The position numbers and the translations under genes are program-made. A stretch of 50,583 nt of DNA from Desulfobulbaceae bacterium (lineage in GTDB: Bacteria > Desulfobacterota > Desulfobulbia > Desulfobulbales > Desulfobulbaceae), in assembly GCA_011391865.1 (NCBI GenBank), contig JAABPV010000004.1:1-50583 (forward strand). Reading direction: 5' to 3'. This document shows positions 1 to 8,592 of this stretch, in pieces (the first letter of the stretch is position 1; each line of letters begins with the position of its first letter). The notes below the pieces were generated by a model. It saw only the letters and a list, made by a program, of their open reading frames with translations. It was not told the origin of the DNA and did not search any database.

Positions 1-201
1 AAGAAAACTTGGCTGTTCGACAGATGAGATTTTTCAGCAACCATGCTTGTAGTCAATTTATTGTGCTACGGCTATAAGCGGTAAAAAGACAACTGACTGT
101 AATAGTTAAAATTCTTATTTCAACTGCGTAAGTCCTATTGGTTATGAAACACCGCCACGATGCGCCTGAGCGGAAAACTGCGGCGGAAGAAAGGCTGGAT
201 T
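1..201. other. Intergenic, no gene seen
   Basis: AT-rich stretch at the window edge. I see no convincing start, ribosome site or coding pattern on either strand, and no repeat shared with the rest of the window. Confidence 0.5.
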
Positions 202-229
202 CTTGGGCGGCCAGAGCCAACCGCCCAAG
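202..229 (-). terminator. Possible terminator hairpin after the Tat protein gene
   Basis: A perfect 9-bp inverted repeat, CTTGGGCGG (202-210) and CCGCCCAAG (221-229), with a 10-nt loop lies just downstream of the gene ending at 247. There is no clear T-run on the minus strand after the stem, so intrinsic termination is uncertain. Confidence 0.4.
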
Positions 230-246
230 CTGAACAAGGGAGAGGA

Positions 247-795
247 TCAGTAATACAGCGTCACGCTGGAGGGATGCGTGCCCCGCTTGGCGTAGATTTC
301 CATGGTCGGAATGTTCGGATCATAGCCGCTGTAGCGTCCGCCAGGCTGATACTTGCGGAAGTCGCGCTGATCAGCGTGCATGGCCATGTGAGCCGAGTTG
401 GAGACGTGCAGCTCGTTGCCGTCGCTCCAGACAAGCAGCAGCTTCGGGCCGTACTGCGGCCCCAGCTTGGGGAAAACGATCTTGTGCTGCATGATGCCGT
501 CACAGTGCATAATCTGTCCGGTGTCGGCGATAGTCAGGCTGTTGGCGAAGCCTCGCGCCGTGGCGGATTCTGTCATCGACGATGCGGGTCCGCTGGTGAC
601 GGCATGGGCCGGCAGTGCGCCGATCTCCGCAACCGGGGGAAGCCACTTCTCCGGCAGTAGCGAACAGCCTGCCACTGCGGCGGCTCCTGCGGCCATCTTG
701 CGCAGCACAGTCCTGCGGTCATGGCAGGCCGGGCTGTTCTGCTGCTGGTTAGCGGCGGAAGGGGGAACGGTGTCTTTCTGGTCGTGTGCCTGCAT
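247..795 (-). CDS. Tat-exported hypothetical protein
   Basis: 182 aa, function not recognised. Residues about 27-50 carry a twin-arginine signal (DRRTVLRKMAAGAAAVAG followed by a Cys), so the protein is probably exported folded by the Tat pathway, perhaps as a lipoprotein-like or cofactor-bearing periplasmic protein. The mature part is about 130 aa, rich in Gly, His and Tyr, with the segment ADTGQIMHCDGIMQHKIVF and no family motif I know. The ATG has GAGG 5 nt upstream and sits about 90 bp downstream of a good sigma-70 promoter (887-915), so it is probably monocistronic. Confidence 0.75.
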   Translation of the reverse strand: MQAHDQKDTVPPSAANQQQNSPACHDRRTVLRKMAAGAAAVAGCSLLPEKWLPPVAEIGALPAHAVTSGPASSMTESATARGFANSLTIADTGQIMHCDGIMQHKIVFPKLGPQYGPKLLLVWSDGNELHVSNSAHMAMHADQRDFRKYQPGGRYSGYDPNIPTMEIYAKRGTHPSSVTLYY

Positions 796-822
796 TGATC
801 CTCAATCGCATGAAGGTTGCCA

Positions 823-839
823 CCCGGCCTGCTGCCGGG
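823..839 (-). other. Small hairpin in the 5' leader
   Basis: CCCGGC (823-828) pairs with GCCGGG (834-839) around a 5-nt loop, inside the untranslated leader between the promoter at 887-915 and the ATG at 795. Its role is unknown; it could stabilise the leader. Confidence 0.35.
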
Positions 840-886
840 CAGGTAAGCAAGAGCGGGAATGCCTCCCACTCTGTGACGTTGGATGT

Positions 887-915
887 ATTATACAGGAAAA
901 GGTGCTCATTCTCAA
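887..915 (-). promoter_or_regulatory. Sigma-70-type promoter for the Tat protein gene
   Basis: Reading the minus strand, TTGAGA (910-915) and TATAAT (887-892) are separated by exactly 17 nt. This is a near-consensus housekeeping promoter pointing at the ATG at 795. Confidence 0.75.
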
Positions 916-998
916 AATTGAATGAGGCAAGAGGCTGTTTTTCTGCTGACGCGGCAGCTGCTCTACGGAAAGAACTGGGGCAGGGGAGGGAAGCGGGA

Positions 999-2750
999 TC
1001 AGGTGGGCTTTGCTGCATCCGCCGCCAGGCAGCAGCGGCCTTTGCCCTGCCGTTTGGCGGTGTACATCGCCGTGTCGGCGCAGCGGAGCAGGCTCTCCGC
1101 ATCTTCGCCGTGATTGGGATAGACAGCAATGCCGATGCTGGTGCGCAAGCCATAGCCGTCCGGCGAGCAGTCGAGCGCACCAAGCGAGCTGATGATGCGC
1201 TCCGCGATGCCTGCCGCGTGATTGATTGAGCAAACATCCTCCAAAATGGCGCAGAACTCGTCACCACCGATCCTTGCCGCCATGTCTTCCACCCGCAGGC
1301 AGGACTGCATGGTTTCAGCGACTAACTGAAGCAGACGGTCGCCAGCAGCATGGCCGAGCGTGTCGTTGACCAGTTTGAAGTTGTCCAAATCCAAGTAGAG
1401 CAGGGCGACCAAGCTCTGCTTCCGCCGAGCACGGGAGAGCGCACCGCGCAGCCGCTCATCGAACATCGCCCGGTTGGGCAGCTTAGTCAGCGGGTCGTGC
1501 ATGGCCTGATAGCGGAGAATCTCCTCAGCCTTCTTGCGTTCACTGATGTCAGAGAACAGAGCGACATGATTGACTATGCCGCCGTCTTGCCCCCGAATCA
1601 ACGAGATAGAGAGCCATAAGGGATAGATTTCCCCGTTCCGGCGGCAGTTCCATAGCTCGCCCTGCCAGCGACCGTTAGTCAGCAGCGCGTCCCACATCTG
1701 CCGATAGAATTCGCGGCTGTGGCGGTTGGAGTGCTGAAAGGACGGCTTACGCCCGATGACCTCCTCGCTCCGCCAGCCGGTGATGGCGGTGAAGGCCGGA
1801 TTGACCATGACGATGCGGTTATCCTCGTCAGTGATCAGCATTCCCTCGGAGCTGGTCTCAAAGACGGTGTGCGCCAGCCGCAGCCTGCGCTCCGCCTCTT
1901 TCTGCTCGCTCAGGTCGCTGATCACGCAGACAAAGCCGCTGCATCTGCCGTCGCTGTCCCGCTGCGGACTGAGCCAGTGCCCGCCGTGAAATTGGCTGCC
2001 GTCTTTGCGCACAAAAACCTTGTCTGCGTAGTGCTGCTCCTGCTGACCGCTGCGGAGCCGCTCCGCAGCCTCTTGGGCTTGGGCGGCATAATTCGGGCGG
2101 AGGATGTCCCAGAGCCGCATTCCTTGAAATTCCTCCGCGCTGTAGCCGAAAATCCGGGCGTACATGCCGTTGACTTTCTCGTAGCGGCAGCCGGTGTCCA
2201 GCACGCCGATGCAGACCCCGGCGTTGTTCAGCACCGCTTTGGTGCGGGCCTCGCTCTCCAGCAAGGCGGCATGGGCGCGCTCAAGAGCACTGATCTTCTC
2301 TTTCAACTCCTGATTGCGGCGGGCCAGCTCCAGTTGCGTTTTGCGCAGTTTGACATGGGTGGAGACTCTGGCGATTAGCTCGGATGGCTCGTAGGGCTTA
2401 GTCAGAAAATCCGAGCCGCCTGCCTTGAAGCCGCGCAGCCGGTCCGCCATGTCGCGCATGGCAGTCAGGAAAAGAACCGGAATGTCAGCCAGCTGCGGAT
2501 CGGCCTTGAGCTGGGCGCAGACCTCGAAGCCGTCCATTTCCGGCATACTGATGTCCAAGAGAATGAGATCCGGCGGCAGGGCGCGGCACTGCGCCAGCAC
2601 TTGGGTGGGATTGGTCAGGGACAGCGGACGGAAGCCGTGGCCTTTAAGAATGGATTCCAGCAAGCGCAGGTCACTGTGCCGGTCGTCAACGATCAGGATG
2701 CGGGAGGAAGAGTCCTCCTGGCTGCGCTCAGGAATTGCCAACCGTCTCAT
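999..2750 (-). CDS. Response regulator with two PAS domains and GGDEF diguanylate cyclase
   Basis: 583 aa. An N-terminal receiver domain (about 17-135; phospho-acceptor Asp66 in LILLDISMP) is followed by a short coiled coil, two PAS/PAC domains (about 165-290 and 295-410) and a C-terminal GGDEF domain (about 415-575). The active-site motif is an intact GGDEF, with an RVED inhibitory site placed five residues before it. It should therefore make c-di-GMP and be subject to product inhibition. Its start overlaps the end of the upstream receiver gene by 23 nt, which suggests translational coupling. It is probably the output protein of the phosphorelay encoded directly upstream. Confidence 0.93.
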   Translation of the reverse strand: MRRLAIPERSQEDSSSRILIVDDRHSDLRLLESILKGHGFRPLSLTNPTQVLAQCRALPPDLILLDISMPEMDGFEVCAQLKADPQLADIPVLFLTAMRDMADRLRGFKAGGSDFLTKPYEPSELIARVSTHVKLRKTQLELARRNQELKEKISALERAHAALLESEARTKAVLNNAGVCIGVLDTGCRYEKVNGMYARIFGYSAEEFQGMRLWDILRPNYAAQAQEAAERLRSGQQEQHYADKVFVRKDGSQFHGGHWLSPQRDSDGRCSGFVCVISDLSEQKEAERRLRLAHTVFETSSEGMLITDEDNRIVMVNPAFTAITGWRSEEVIGRKPSFQHSNRHSREFYRQMWDALLTNGRWQGELWNCRRNGEIYPLWLSISLIRGQDGGIVNHVALFSDISERKKAEEILRYQAMHDPLTKLPNRAMFDERLRGALSRARRKQSLVALLYLDLDNFKLVNDTLGHAAGDRLLQLVAETMQSCLRVEDMAARIGGDEFCAILEDVCSINHAAGIAERIISSLGALDCSPDGYGLRTSIGIAVYPNHGEDAESLLRCADTAMYTAKRQGKGRCCLAADAAKPT

Positions 2751-3420
2751 CCTTGCGGGTCATGGCCTCCATGATCAGCGCCATCAGGCTGGCCTGAATC
2801 CGCTTTTTCACCTTTTTGCTGACCGGCATGTCGGTGAAGCGGATGCTGGCCCCATCCACGCCGATCAGGGCGTAGGCGGCCTCTTCGCCGGCCAGTCCCT
2901 GAAAGGCCGCGTCAAAGACTTCGCCGTTTTCAATGTAGAAAAAGCCCTTGTCCTGATTAGGTGTGGTGATTTCCAGCAGGCAGGTCTTCTGCTCCAAGGC
3001 GATCATCTGAAGGAAGTTGGCCACCGAAATGCCTTTGAGCATGCCATCCGCCGCCTTGGGCTTGTCCAAAGCGGTCTGAATCGCCTCGACCAGCTTGTTG
3101 ATGGTGAAAGGCTTCTTCAGGAGCTGCTGGCCGGTCTGCGCGAACTGCTTCTCGATGTCCGCCGTGGAATGAGCGGTCATAATCACGCAGGGCGTTCGCG
3201 GAAACGCGTCGTTGACATAGGCCAGCAGGGTCAGCCCGTCGATTTTCGGCATTTGCAGGTCTGTGATGATCAGATCCACCGGCTTGCGGTTGAGCACGCC
3301 GATGGCCTCCTCGCCATTGTTGGAGAGGATGATCTCGAAATCCTGCTGATATTTTTTCAGACTAATCCCCAGCAGACGCTGAAAACCCAGATCATCGTCC
3401 ACTATAAGCACATTTTTCAT
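2728..3420 (-). CDS. Response regulator with DUF4388 (PATAN-like) output domain
   Basis: 230 aa. A receiver domain (1-120; Asp54 in DLIITDLQMP, conserved Lys in LLKKPF) is followed by a DUF4388-type domain (about 130-215; GISVANFLQMIALEQKTCLL, then FFYIENGEVFDAAF). DUF4388/PATAN domains act in protein-protein contacts in deltaproteobacterial and cyanobacterial signalling, not in DNA binding, so I infer an adaptor or relay. It overlaps the downstream GGDEF gene by 23 nt and lies 39 nt after the zinc-ribbon receiver gene. Confidence 0.88.
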   Translation of the reverse strand: MKNVLIVDDDLGFQRLLGISLKKYQQDFEIILSNNGEEAIGVLNRKPVDLIITDLQMPKIDGLTLLAYVNDAFPRTPCVIMTAHSTADIEKQFAQTGQQLLKKPFTINKLVEAIQTALDKPKAADGMLKGISVANFLQMIALEQKTCLLEITTPNQDKGFFYIENGEVFDAAFQGLAGEEAAYALIGVDGASIRFTDMPVSKKVKKRIQASLMALIMEAMTRKDETVGNS

Positions 3421-3459
3421 GTTCCATGCTGCCGAAAAAGTTGGTCGAAAAGGCGCGGC

Positions 3460-4629
3460 TCAGTCATCCTTGTCCCGGTGCTCAAACTCCAAGAGCGAGC
3501 AGATCATCTGATCAAGCTGCTCCGCCGCTTTGACCACAGGACGGCCCACCGTCTCAAATTCCTTGTTGTTCCTCAGCATGCTGCTGATTGCGTCAATGCC
3601 GAAGAGTATGGTGGCGAGACTTTCCTTGATCGCCTTTCTGTTACTGTCGATAAAGCTGTTGATGGCCGACTCCGCCGCTTGGCAGAGCTGCACCGGGCAG
3701 CTCCTGTCCTCTGCCAAGATGTGCGCTGCGCCTTCCGGCCCGCCTTCCTCGTCAAACAGCGGCAGATGCATGAAGCGGGGCGGCTGCGGCCCGGAATTCC
3801 GCCGTGCCTCCGGCAGGCAGTCCTCGCAGAACGCGCCGCTGCGGCTGATGATCTCCCGGCTGGATTTGCCGGTCATCTCGGTCAAAGGCAGCCCGCAGAG
3901 TTCGGTCGCGGCCCGGTTGGCCCACGATATCCGCCGCCGCCGATCCTCAATCAGCACTTTTTCCGGCAGGCTGTCAAGAACGGCGGCCAAGCCGTTGTTC
4001 TCCCGCCGCAGCCGCTCCTGCTCGCTTTCCGCCGCCATGCTGTTCTGCTGGAGGGACTGGATCAGGCTCTCGGACTGCTTCTGCTGCTGCTCCAGCAGCT
4101 GCTTGATTCTGAGCTGCACCATGATCCGGGCGGTCAGAATCTGGAGGTTGATCGGCTTATTGATGTAGTCGACCGCGCCAAGGCTGAAGCCGCGCTGCTC
4201 GTCGTCCTCGCGGTCGCGCGCGCTGACAAAGATCACCGCGATCTTGCGGGTGGCCGCGTTCTCCTTCAGCCGCTTGCAGACCTCGTAGCCGTCCATGCCC
4301 GGCATGTTCAGATCCAGCAGGATCAGATCCGGCTGCCGCGCCGCCGCCAGCTCCAGACCATGAATGCCGGTGGAGGCGATGGAGACCATGTACTCTTTCT
4401 CCAGTGTCTTTTTCATCAACTGAAGATGAAACATGTCATCGTCAATGAACAGCAGGTGGTAATGCAGGGTGTTGATCGTTTTCGCCGGACATTTGTGCGG
4501 AATGATCGTCTCTTTGGACATGACATTGTCGCATATCTGGCAGATAATCGGCGTGCTGTCGATCTGATCCAGCAGCTCGTCCGGGACGTTGTTCCGTCCG
4601 CCGCATTCCTCGCAGAAAATGACTTTCAT
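3460..4629 (-). CDS. Response regulator with N-terminal zinc ribbon and PAS-like domain
   Basis: 389 aa. The N-terminus has two CxxC pairs (Cys6/Cys9 and Cys30/Cys33) that look like a zinc ribbon. A receiver domain follows (about 57-175; Asp106 in LILLDLNMPGMDG), then a Gln-rich coiled coil and a PAS-like domain with extra cysteines (FCEDCLPE). The C-terminal segment looks like a dimerisation helix without recognisable kinase ATP-binding motifs. It starts 6 nt after the hybrid kinase stop, so the two are co-transcribed. The function is inferred as a phospho-acceptor and scaffold in the same relay; the ribbon could be structural or redox sensitive. Confidence 0.82.
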   Translation of the reverse strand: MKVIFCEECGGRNNVPDELLDQIDSTPIICQICDNVMSKETIIPHKCPAKTINTLHYHLLFIDDDMFHLQLMKKTLEKEYMVSIASTGIHGLELAAARQPDLILLDLNMPGMDGYEVCKRLKENAATRKIAVIFVSARDREDDEQRGFSLGAVDYINKPINLQILTARIMVQLRIKQLLEQQQKQSESLIQSLQQNSMAAESEQERLRRENNGLAAVLDSLPEKVLIEDRRRRISWANRAATELCGLPLTEMTGKSSREIISRSGAFCEDCLPEARRNSGPQPPRFMHLPLFDEEGGPEGAAHILAEDRSCPVQLCQAAESAINSFIDSNRKAIKESLATILFGIDAISSMLRNNKEFETVGRPVVKAAEQLDQMICSLLEFEHRDKDD

Positions 4630-4635
4630 GACCGC

Positions 4636-7600
4636 TCACTTGTCGCTGTTCAGCTCCAGCAGGGGCCGCAGGCCGCTCGCCAGCCGGTCCAGCAGGCCGC
4701 CGTAGTCAATTTGTTCGCCCGCCTTGCCTTTCAGCTCAATCTGGCGGGCCAGATCGGCCTCATCATTCAGCCCGATGCCTAAAAGCACACCTTTGGCCTT
4801 ATGGCCTACGGCGGAGAGGGCGGCCAAGTCGCCTGCGGCCAAAAGCTGGCGGGCCTGGGCAAGGGCCTCGCCGACCGAAGAGGAGGAGAGGGCTACCATC
4901 TGCTCCACCTGCTCCGGCTCCAGACTGTATATAGTTTTGAGATGTTCAGCAACCTTTGCCAGCAAGCCGCCGTTTTTTTCTGCTGCCGCGTTCATTTCAG
5001 CATCCTCGCTCCGTGATGATTCCGGCTGTTCCGCCGCCGCGCACCGGCAGTCTTTCTGCGGCTCCGCCACCCTTCTGCGGCAGCAGCCCCTCAAGGCCCG
5101 GTAAATATCTTCAATGCTGACAGGTTTGACCGCATATGCGTCCATGCCTGTCTCGATGCAGCGCTGCTCGTCGACCTTGAAATTATGCGCGGTTAAGGCC
5201 ACGATCGGCAGATGGCGGCCTTTCAGCTGGCTGCGCAGGGCACCGCTGAGATCTTCCGGTGCCTTCAATGCGTTCAGGCGACCGCTCTCTGTTTCGCAGG
5301 CCCGGATGATTTTGGTCGCGGTCAGTCCGTCCATGACCGGCATCTGCACATCCATCAGCACCGCGTCGAAATTCTGTTTCAGCAACGCCCTGAGCGCTTC
5401 CTCGCCGTTGCAGGCTTCGGCGACTTCGTGCCCGTCGCGCTCCAGCATGGCCTTGACAAGAAAGCGGTTCGGCTCGTTGTCGTCCACCACCAGCATCCGC
5501 AGCGTCTCCGGGCTGCTGGCCGACAGGCGCAGCTGCTCCGCCTCCGTCTCTGTGACCGGGTCAAACCATGCCGTGAAGGTGAAGGTGCTGCCCCGGTTCA
5601 GCTCGCTCTGCGCACTGATCCTGCCGCCCATCATCGCGCAAAGCTGGCTGCATATGGTCAGCCCCAAGCCCATGCCGGAGAAATCCCGGCTCAGACTGTC
5701 ATCCGCCTGGACAAATTTCTCAAAAATATCGAGCAGCTTGTCCGGTGGGATGCCGACTCCCTGATCGCTGACGGTGAACTCCAGCAAAAACCGCTTCTCC
5801 CTCTGCTCGCTTACCGCCGCCTGAACGCTGATTTCCCCTTCCTCGCTGAATTTTATGCTGTTCTTGAGCAGATTAACAAGAATCTGCCGCAAACGCAACG
5901 CATCTCCCCGGACAAAGCAGGGCAGATCCGGCGCGGCGGCCCAGCTCAGGCGCAGCCCTTTCTCCTCAGCCGGATAGCGCACCGCCTGCACCGCCCTGCT
6001 CACCGTGTCGAGCAGGTCAAAGGACGCAGGCTCAAGCTGGAGCCGCCCGGTTTCAATCAGGGAGAAATCAAGGAGGTCGCTGATCAGACCGTGGAGGAAA
6101 TCCGCCGCGATCTTCGCCCGGCTGAGGCACTGCCGCTGCTGCTCGTTCAGTGCGCCGCCTTTGACGAGCATGTCGTTCATGCCGATGATGGCGTTCATCG
6201 GCGTGCGCAGCTCGTGGCTGACATTGGCGAGAAAATTGTTTTTGGCCTGATTGGCCTGCTCGGCGCGCTCCTTGGCCAGCTGGAGCTGCTGCTCCTCCTC
6301 CTTCTGGCGGCTAATGTCCTTGGTCAACCAGACCACGCCCTGCTCCGGCATTCCCGGATCAATCATCTTGCCGGTCAGCGCGCACCAGAACAGACTGCCG
6401 TCCTTGCGCCGCATGAGCTGATCAGAGTGAAAGACCTCATCTCGGACAAACGCCTCCTCGGACAGGACGAAAATGTTCTGATACGCCTCGTCGTTCTCAA
6501 AAAAGGCACTGACCGGCAGGCTGAGGACCTCCTCCCAGCCTGCGTAGCCGAACATCTCCGCCCCGGCCCGGCTGGCCCAGGCGAAACGCTCGTCAACCAC
6601 ATGCGCGATGCCAATGGCCGCGTGCTCGACCATCAGCTCCAGTTTGGTTAGCTGGGCCTTGAACTGCCGCTCCAGCTCCAGACGCTGGGTGATGTCGTTC
6701 TTGATGGCCAGATAATGGCTGATCCGGCTCTTGCCGTCATAGAGCGGGCAGACGGTCTGGCCTTCCCAATACTGCGAGCCATCTTTCCTCTGGTTGCGGA
6801 GGAAGCCTTTCCACGTGCCGCCGCCGCTGATCCGCCGCCATATCTCTCGGCTGAGCGGCGTGTCCCGCTCGCCGCCGGTGAGTGCCGCAGGCTCGGTGCC
6901 GCAGACTTCCTCGCCGCTCCAGCCGGTCAGCTCGGTGAAGGCCGGATTGACATGAACAATGCGGCCCTGCTGGTCGGTGATGACAATGGCACTGGTGCTC
7001 TGCTCGACTGCTTGGGAGAAGAGGGAAAGCTGCTCCTGCTCCTTCTTCCGCTCCGAGATGTCGGCAAAAAAGGAGAAGCAGATGTTGCCGCCGCCCGGTG
7101 CCGCGATGCAGGAGGAGTTGATCAGCACGTTCGCCGCGCCGCCGCCGGCCAACCGCAGCCTGCCTTCTTCGGCAATGTCGGTCATGCTCCACTCGCCGGG
7201 CGCGTCGCCCTCGCCGCTGAGAAGAAATTCCTCAGGGTGACGGCCGATGATGTCTCCAGCCTCCAGCCGCAGCAGGCGGCAGAGGCTCTGGTTGACCTCA
7301 AGAATAGCACCAGTGTCAAAATCGTTCAGCCAGAAGCCCTGCGGGTTGCGGTTGATGATCGCCTCGTATTTTTCTTTTTCGGCGATCCGCTGCACAGCTT
7401 CGAGCTTGAGCGTCTCCGCCGCCTGCAAGGCCTGGGAATGCCGCCGGTTGAGCATCCAGAGCAGGGCGAGCATGATGAGCAGCATCAGGCCGATCAGGAG
7501 CAGATAGCCCGAATAATCGAAGGAGGCAGGGTGGTAGTTGCTGCGAAACCATGATCTGCTGACCACATGGATAAGAAAGAGGTGTTTGCTCACCAGAGGC

Positions 7601-8442
7601 TGGTGGAACAGGTAGTACTCTTTCCCGGCATCATTCTTGAGGCGGAGGAAGCCGGAGGCGGCCAGATCTTCCGCCTTGTAGCTGGAAAAATTCAGCAGCT
7701 CAATGGCCAGTTGCCGCCCTCCGCTCTCCGGCAGAAGGCCGTCCGGCAGCGGCTTGAACGAGGCCAACGAGTTGGACGTGGTGTCGAAGAGGATGTTGCT
7801 GTCGGTGCTAAGGCCGATGCGCAGGTCAGAAAGGTCAGGCTTTTTGGCAGTGAAGGCACTGGTGAAGGAGTGGAGATAAAAAAAGTCCGGATTGATCTCC
7901 AGCACTGCTACGCCAAGGCGCAGGCTGCCGTTTTTGACCGTCTGGGCATAGTAAAGCGAGGTCTTGCCGGTGGCGACGCTCATGATAGCGTAGAAGCTCT
8001 GGCCGCTTTTCAGGGCCGAACGGACATAGACGCTGCCGCCGTAGTTTTTACCCACCAGCTCCTTGTTGCTTGAATGCAGGCAGGTGCCGTCGAGGCTGAC
8101 GAGAAAGACAGCGGCCACGTTGTCAATGCCGGCGATGGCCTCCAAATTCCTGTCAACCATGCCGACAGCGGCCTCGGCCAGCTCATGTGCGTTCAGATGC
8201 CGCTCCAGTGCGCTGATGATGACCGGATTCTTCACCAGCAGGCTGGAGATACTGACCAACTGGTTGAAGCTCTGGCGGAGTGCTTCGCCCTCCTGAGCGA
8301 GGGACTGGCGGTATATCCTGACATCCTGCTCCAAGTGCTGCCGGTGGTTGCGGATGACCTGCATACCTCCTGCCAGAGCCAAAGCCACCAAGCCGAGGGC
8401 TATGACGGCATAAAGAATAAGTACTTTGCTGTTCTTCATCAT
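4636..8442 (-). CDS. Membrane hybrid sensor histidine kinase (Cache, three PAS, HisKA, HATPase, REC, HPt)
   Basis: 1268 aa from the ATG at 8442; the frame is open to a TTG at 8559, and neither start has a strong ribosome site. Two membrane helices flank a periplasmic Cache-type sensor region. Three PAS domains follow, then a HisKA domain with the phospho-His in VSHELRTPMNAIIG (about residue 743), an HATPase domain with N, G1 and G2 boxes (NLLKNSIKF, DQGVGIP, GMGLGLTI), a receiver (Asp about 1030 in AVLMDVQMPVMDG) and a C-terminal HPt domain (His about 1214 in GHKAKG). It carries every step of a His-Asp-His relay, and the three receiver genes just downstream are its likely targets. Confidence 0.92.
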   Translation of the reverse strand: MMKNSKVLILYAVIALGLVALALAGGMQVIRNHRQHLEQDVRIYRQSLAQEGEALRQSFNQLVSISSLLVKNPVIISALERHLNAHELAEAAVGMVDRNLEAIAGIDNVAAVFLVSLDGTCLHSSNKELVGKNYGGSVYVRSALKSGQSFYAIMSVATGKTSLYYAQTVKNGSLRLGVAVLEINPDFFYLHSFTSAFTAKKPDLSDLRIGLSTDSNILFDTTSNSLASFKPLPDGLLPESGGRQLAIELLNFSSYKAEDLAASGFLRLKNDAGKEYYLFHQPLVSKHLFLIHVVSRSWFRSNYHPASFDYSGYLLLIGLMLLIMLALLWMLNRRHSQALQAAETLKLEAVQRIAEKEKYEAIINRNPQGFWLNDFDTGAILEVNQSLCRLLRLEAGDIIGRHPEEFLLSGEGDAPGEWSMTDIAEEGRLRLAGGGAANVLINSSCIAAPGGGNICFSFFADISERKKEQEQLSLFSQAVEQSTSAIVITDQQGRIVHVNPAFTELTGWSGEEVCGTEPAALTGGERDTPLSREIWRRISGGGTWKGFLRNQRKDGSQYWEGQTVCPLYDGKSRISHYLAIKNDITQRLELERQFKAQLTKLELMVEHAAIGIAHVVDERFAWASRAGAEMFGYAGWEEVLSLPVSAFFENDEAYQNIFVLSEEAFVRDEVFHSDQLMRRKDGSLFWCALTGKMIDPGMPEQGVVWLTKDISRQKEEEQQLQLAKERAEQANQAKNNFLANVSHELRTPMNAIIGMNDMLVKGGALNEQQRQCLSRAKIAADFLHGLISDLLDFSLIETGRLQLEPASFDLLDTVSRAVQAVRYPAEEKGLRLSWAAAPDLPCFVRGDALRLRQILVNLLKNSIKFSEEGEISVQAAVSEQREKRFLLEFTVSDQGVGIPPDKLLDIFEKFVQADDSLSRDFSGMGLGLTICSQLCAMMGGRISAQSELNRGSTFTFTAWFDPVTETEAEQLRLSASSPETLRMLVVDDNEPNRFLVKAMLERDGHEVAEACNGEEALRALLKQNFDAVLMDVQMPVMDGLTATKIIRACETESGRLNALKAPEDLSGALRSQLKGRHLPIVALTAHNFKVDEQRCIETGMDAYAVKPVSIEDIYRALRGCCRRRVAEPQKDCRCAAAEQPESSRSEDAEMNAAAEKNGGLLAKVAEHLKTIYSLEPEQVEQMVALSSSSVGEALAQARQLLAAGDLAALSAVGHKAKGVLLGIGLNDEADLARQIELKGKAGEQIDYGGLLDRLASGLRPLLELNSDK

Positions 8443-8592
8443 GCTGGCATGTCGCGACTGGGAAAGGCTGCCCGGTTCTTCGCTTGGTGCCGCCGCCTCA
8501 TTGCCGGAAAAAAATACAGGGGCAAACTCCACATTGCAGGATTCTTCCCCGTATTGCAAAGAAAAAAGAAAACAGCGCGGCAGAAATCCGGC

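Noticed and set aside
2425-4782. A 785-codon open frame on the plus strand
   Set aside because: It is antisense to well-supported receiver and kinase genes with catalytic motifs; the composition (Leu, Arg, Gln-rich, no domain) is typical of a shadow frame in GC-rich DNA.
8443-8559. Extended N-terminus of the hybrid kinase from a TTG at 8559
   Set aside because: The additional 39 residues are not membrane-like and have no ribosome site; the ATG pair at 8442 directly precedes the first membrane helix.
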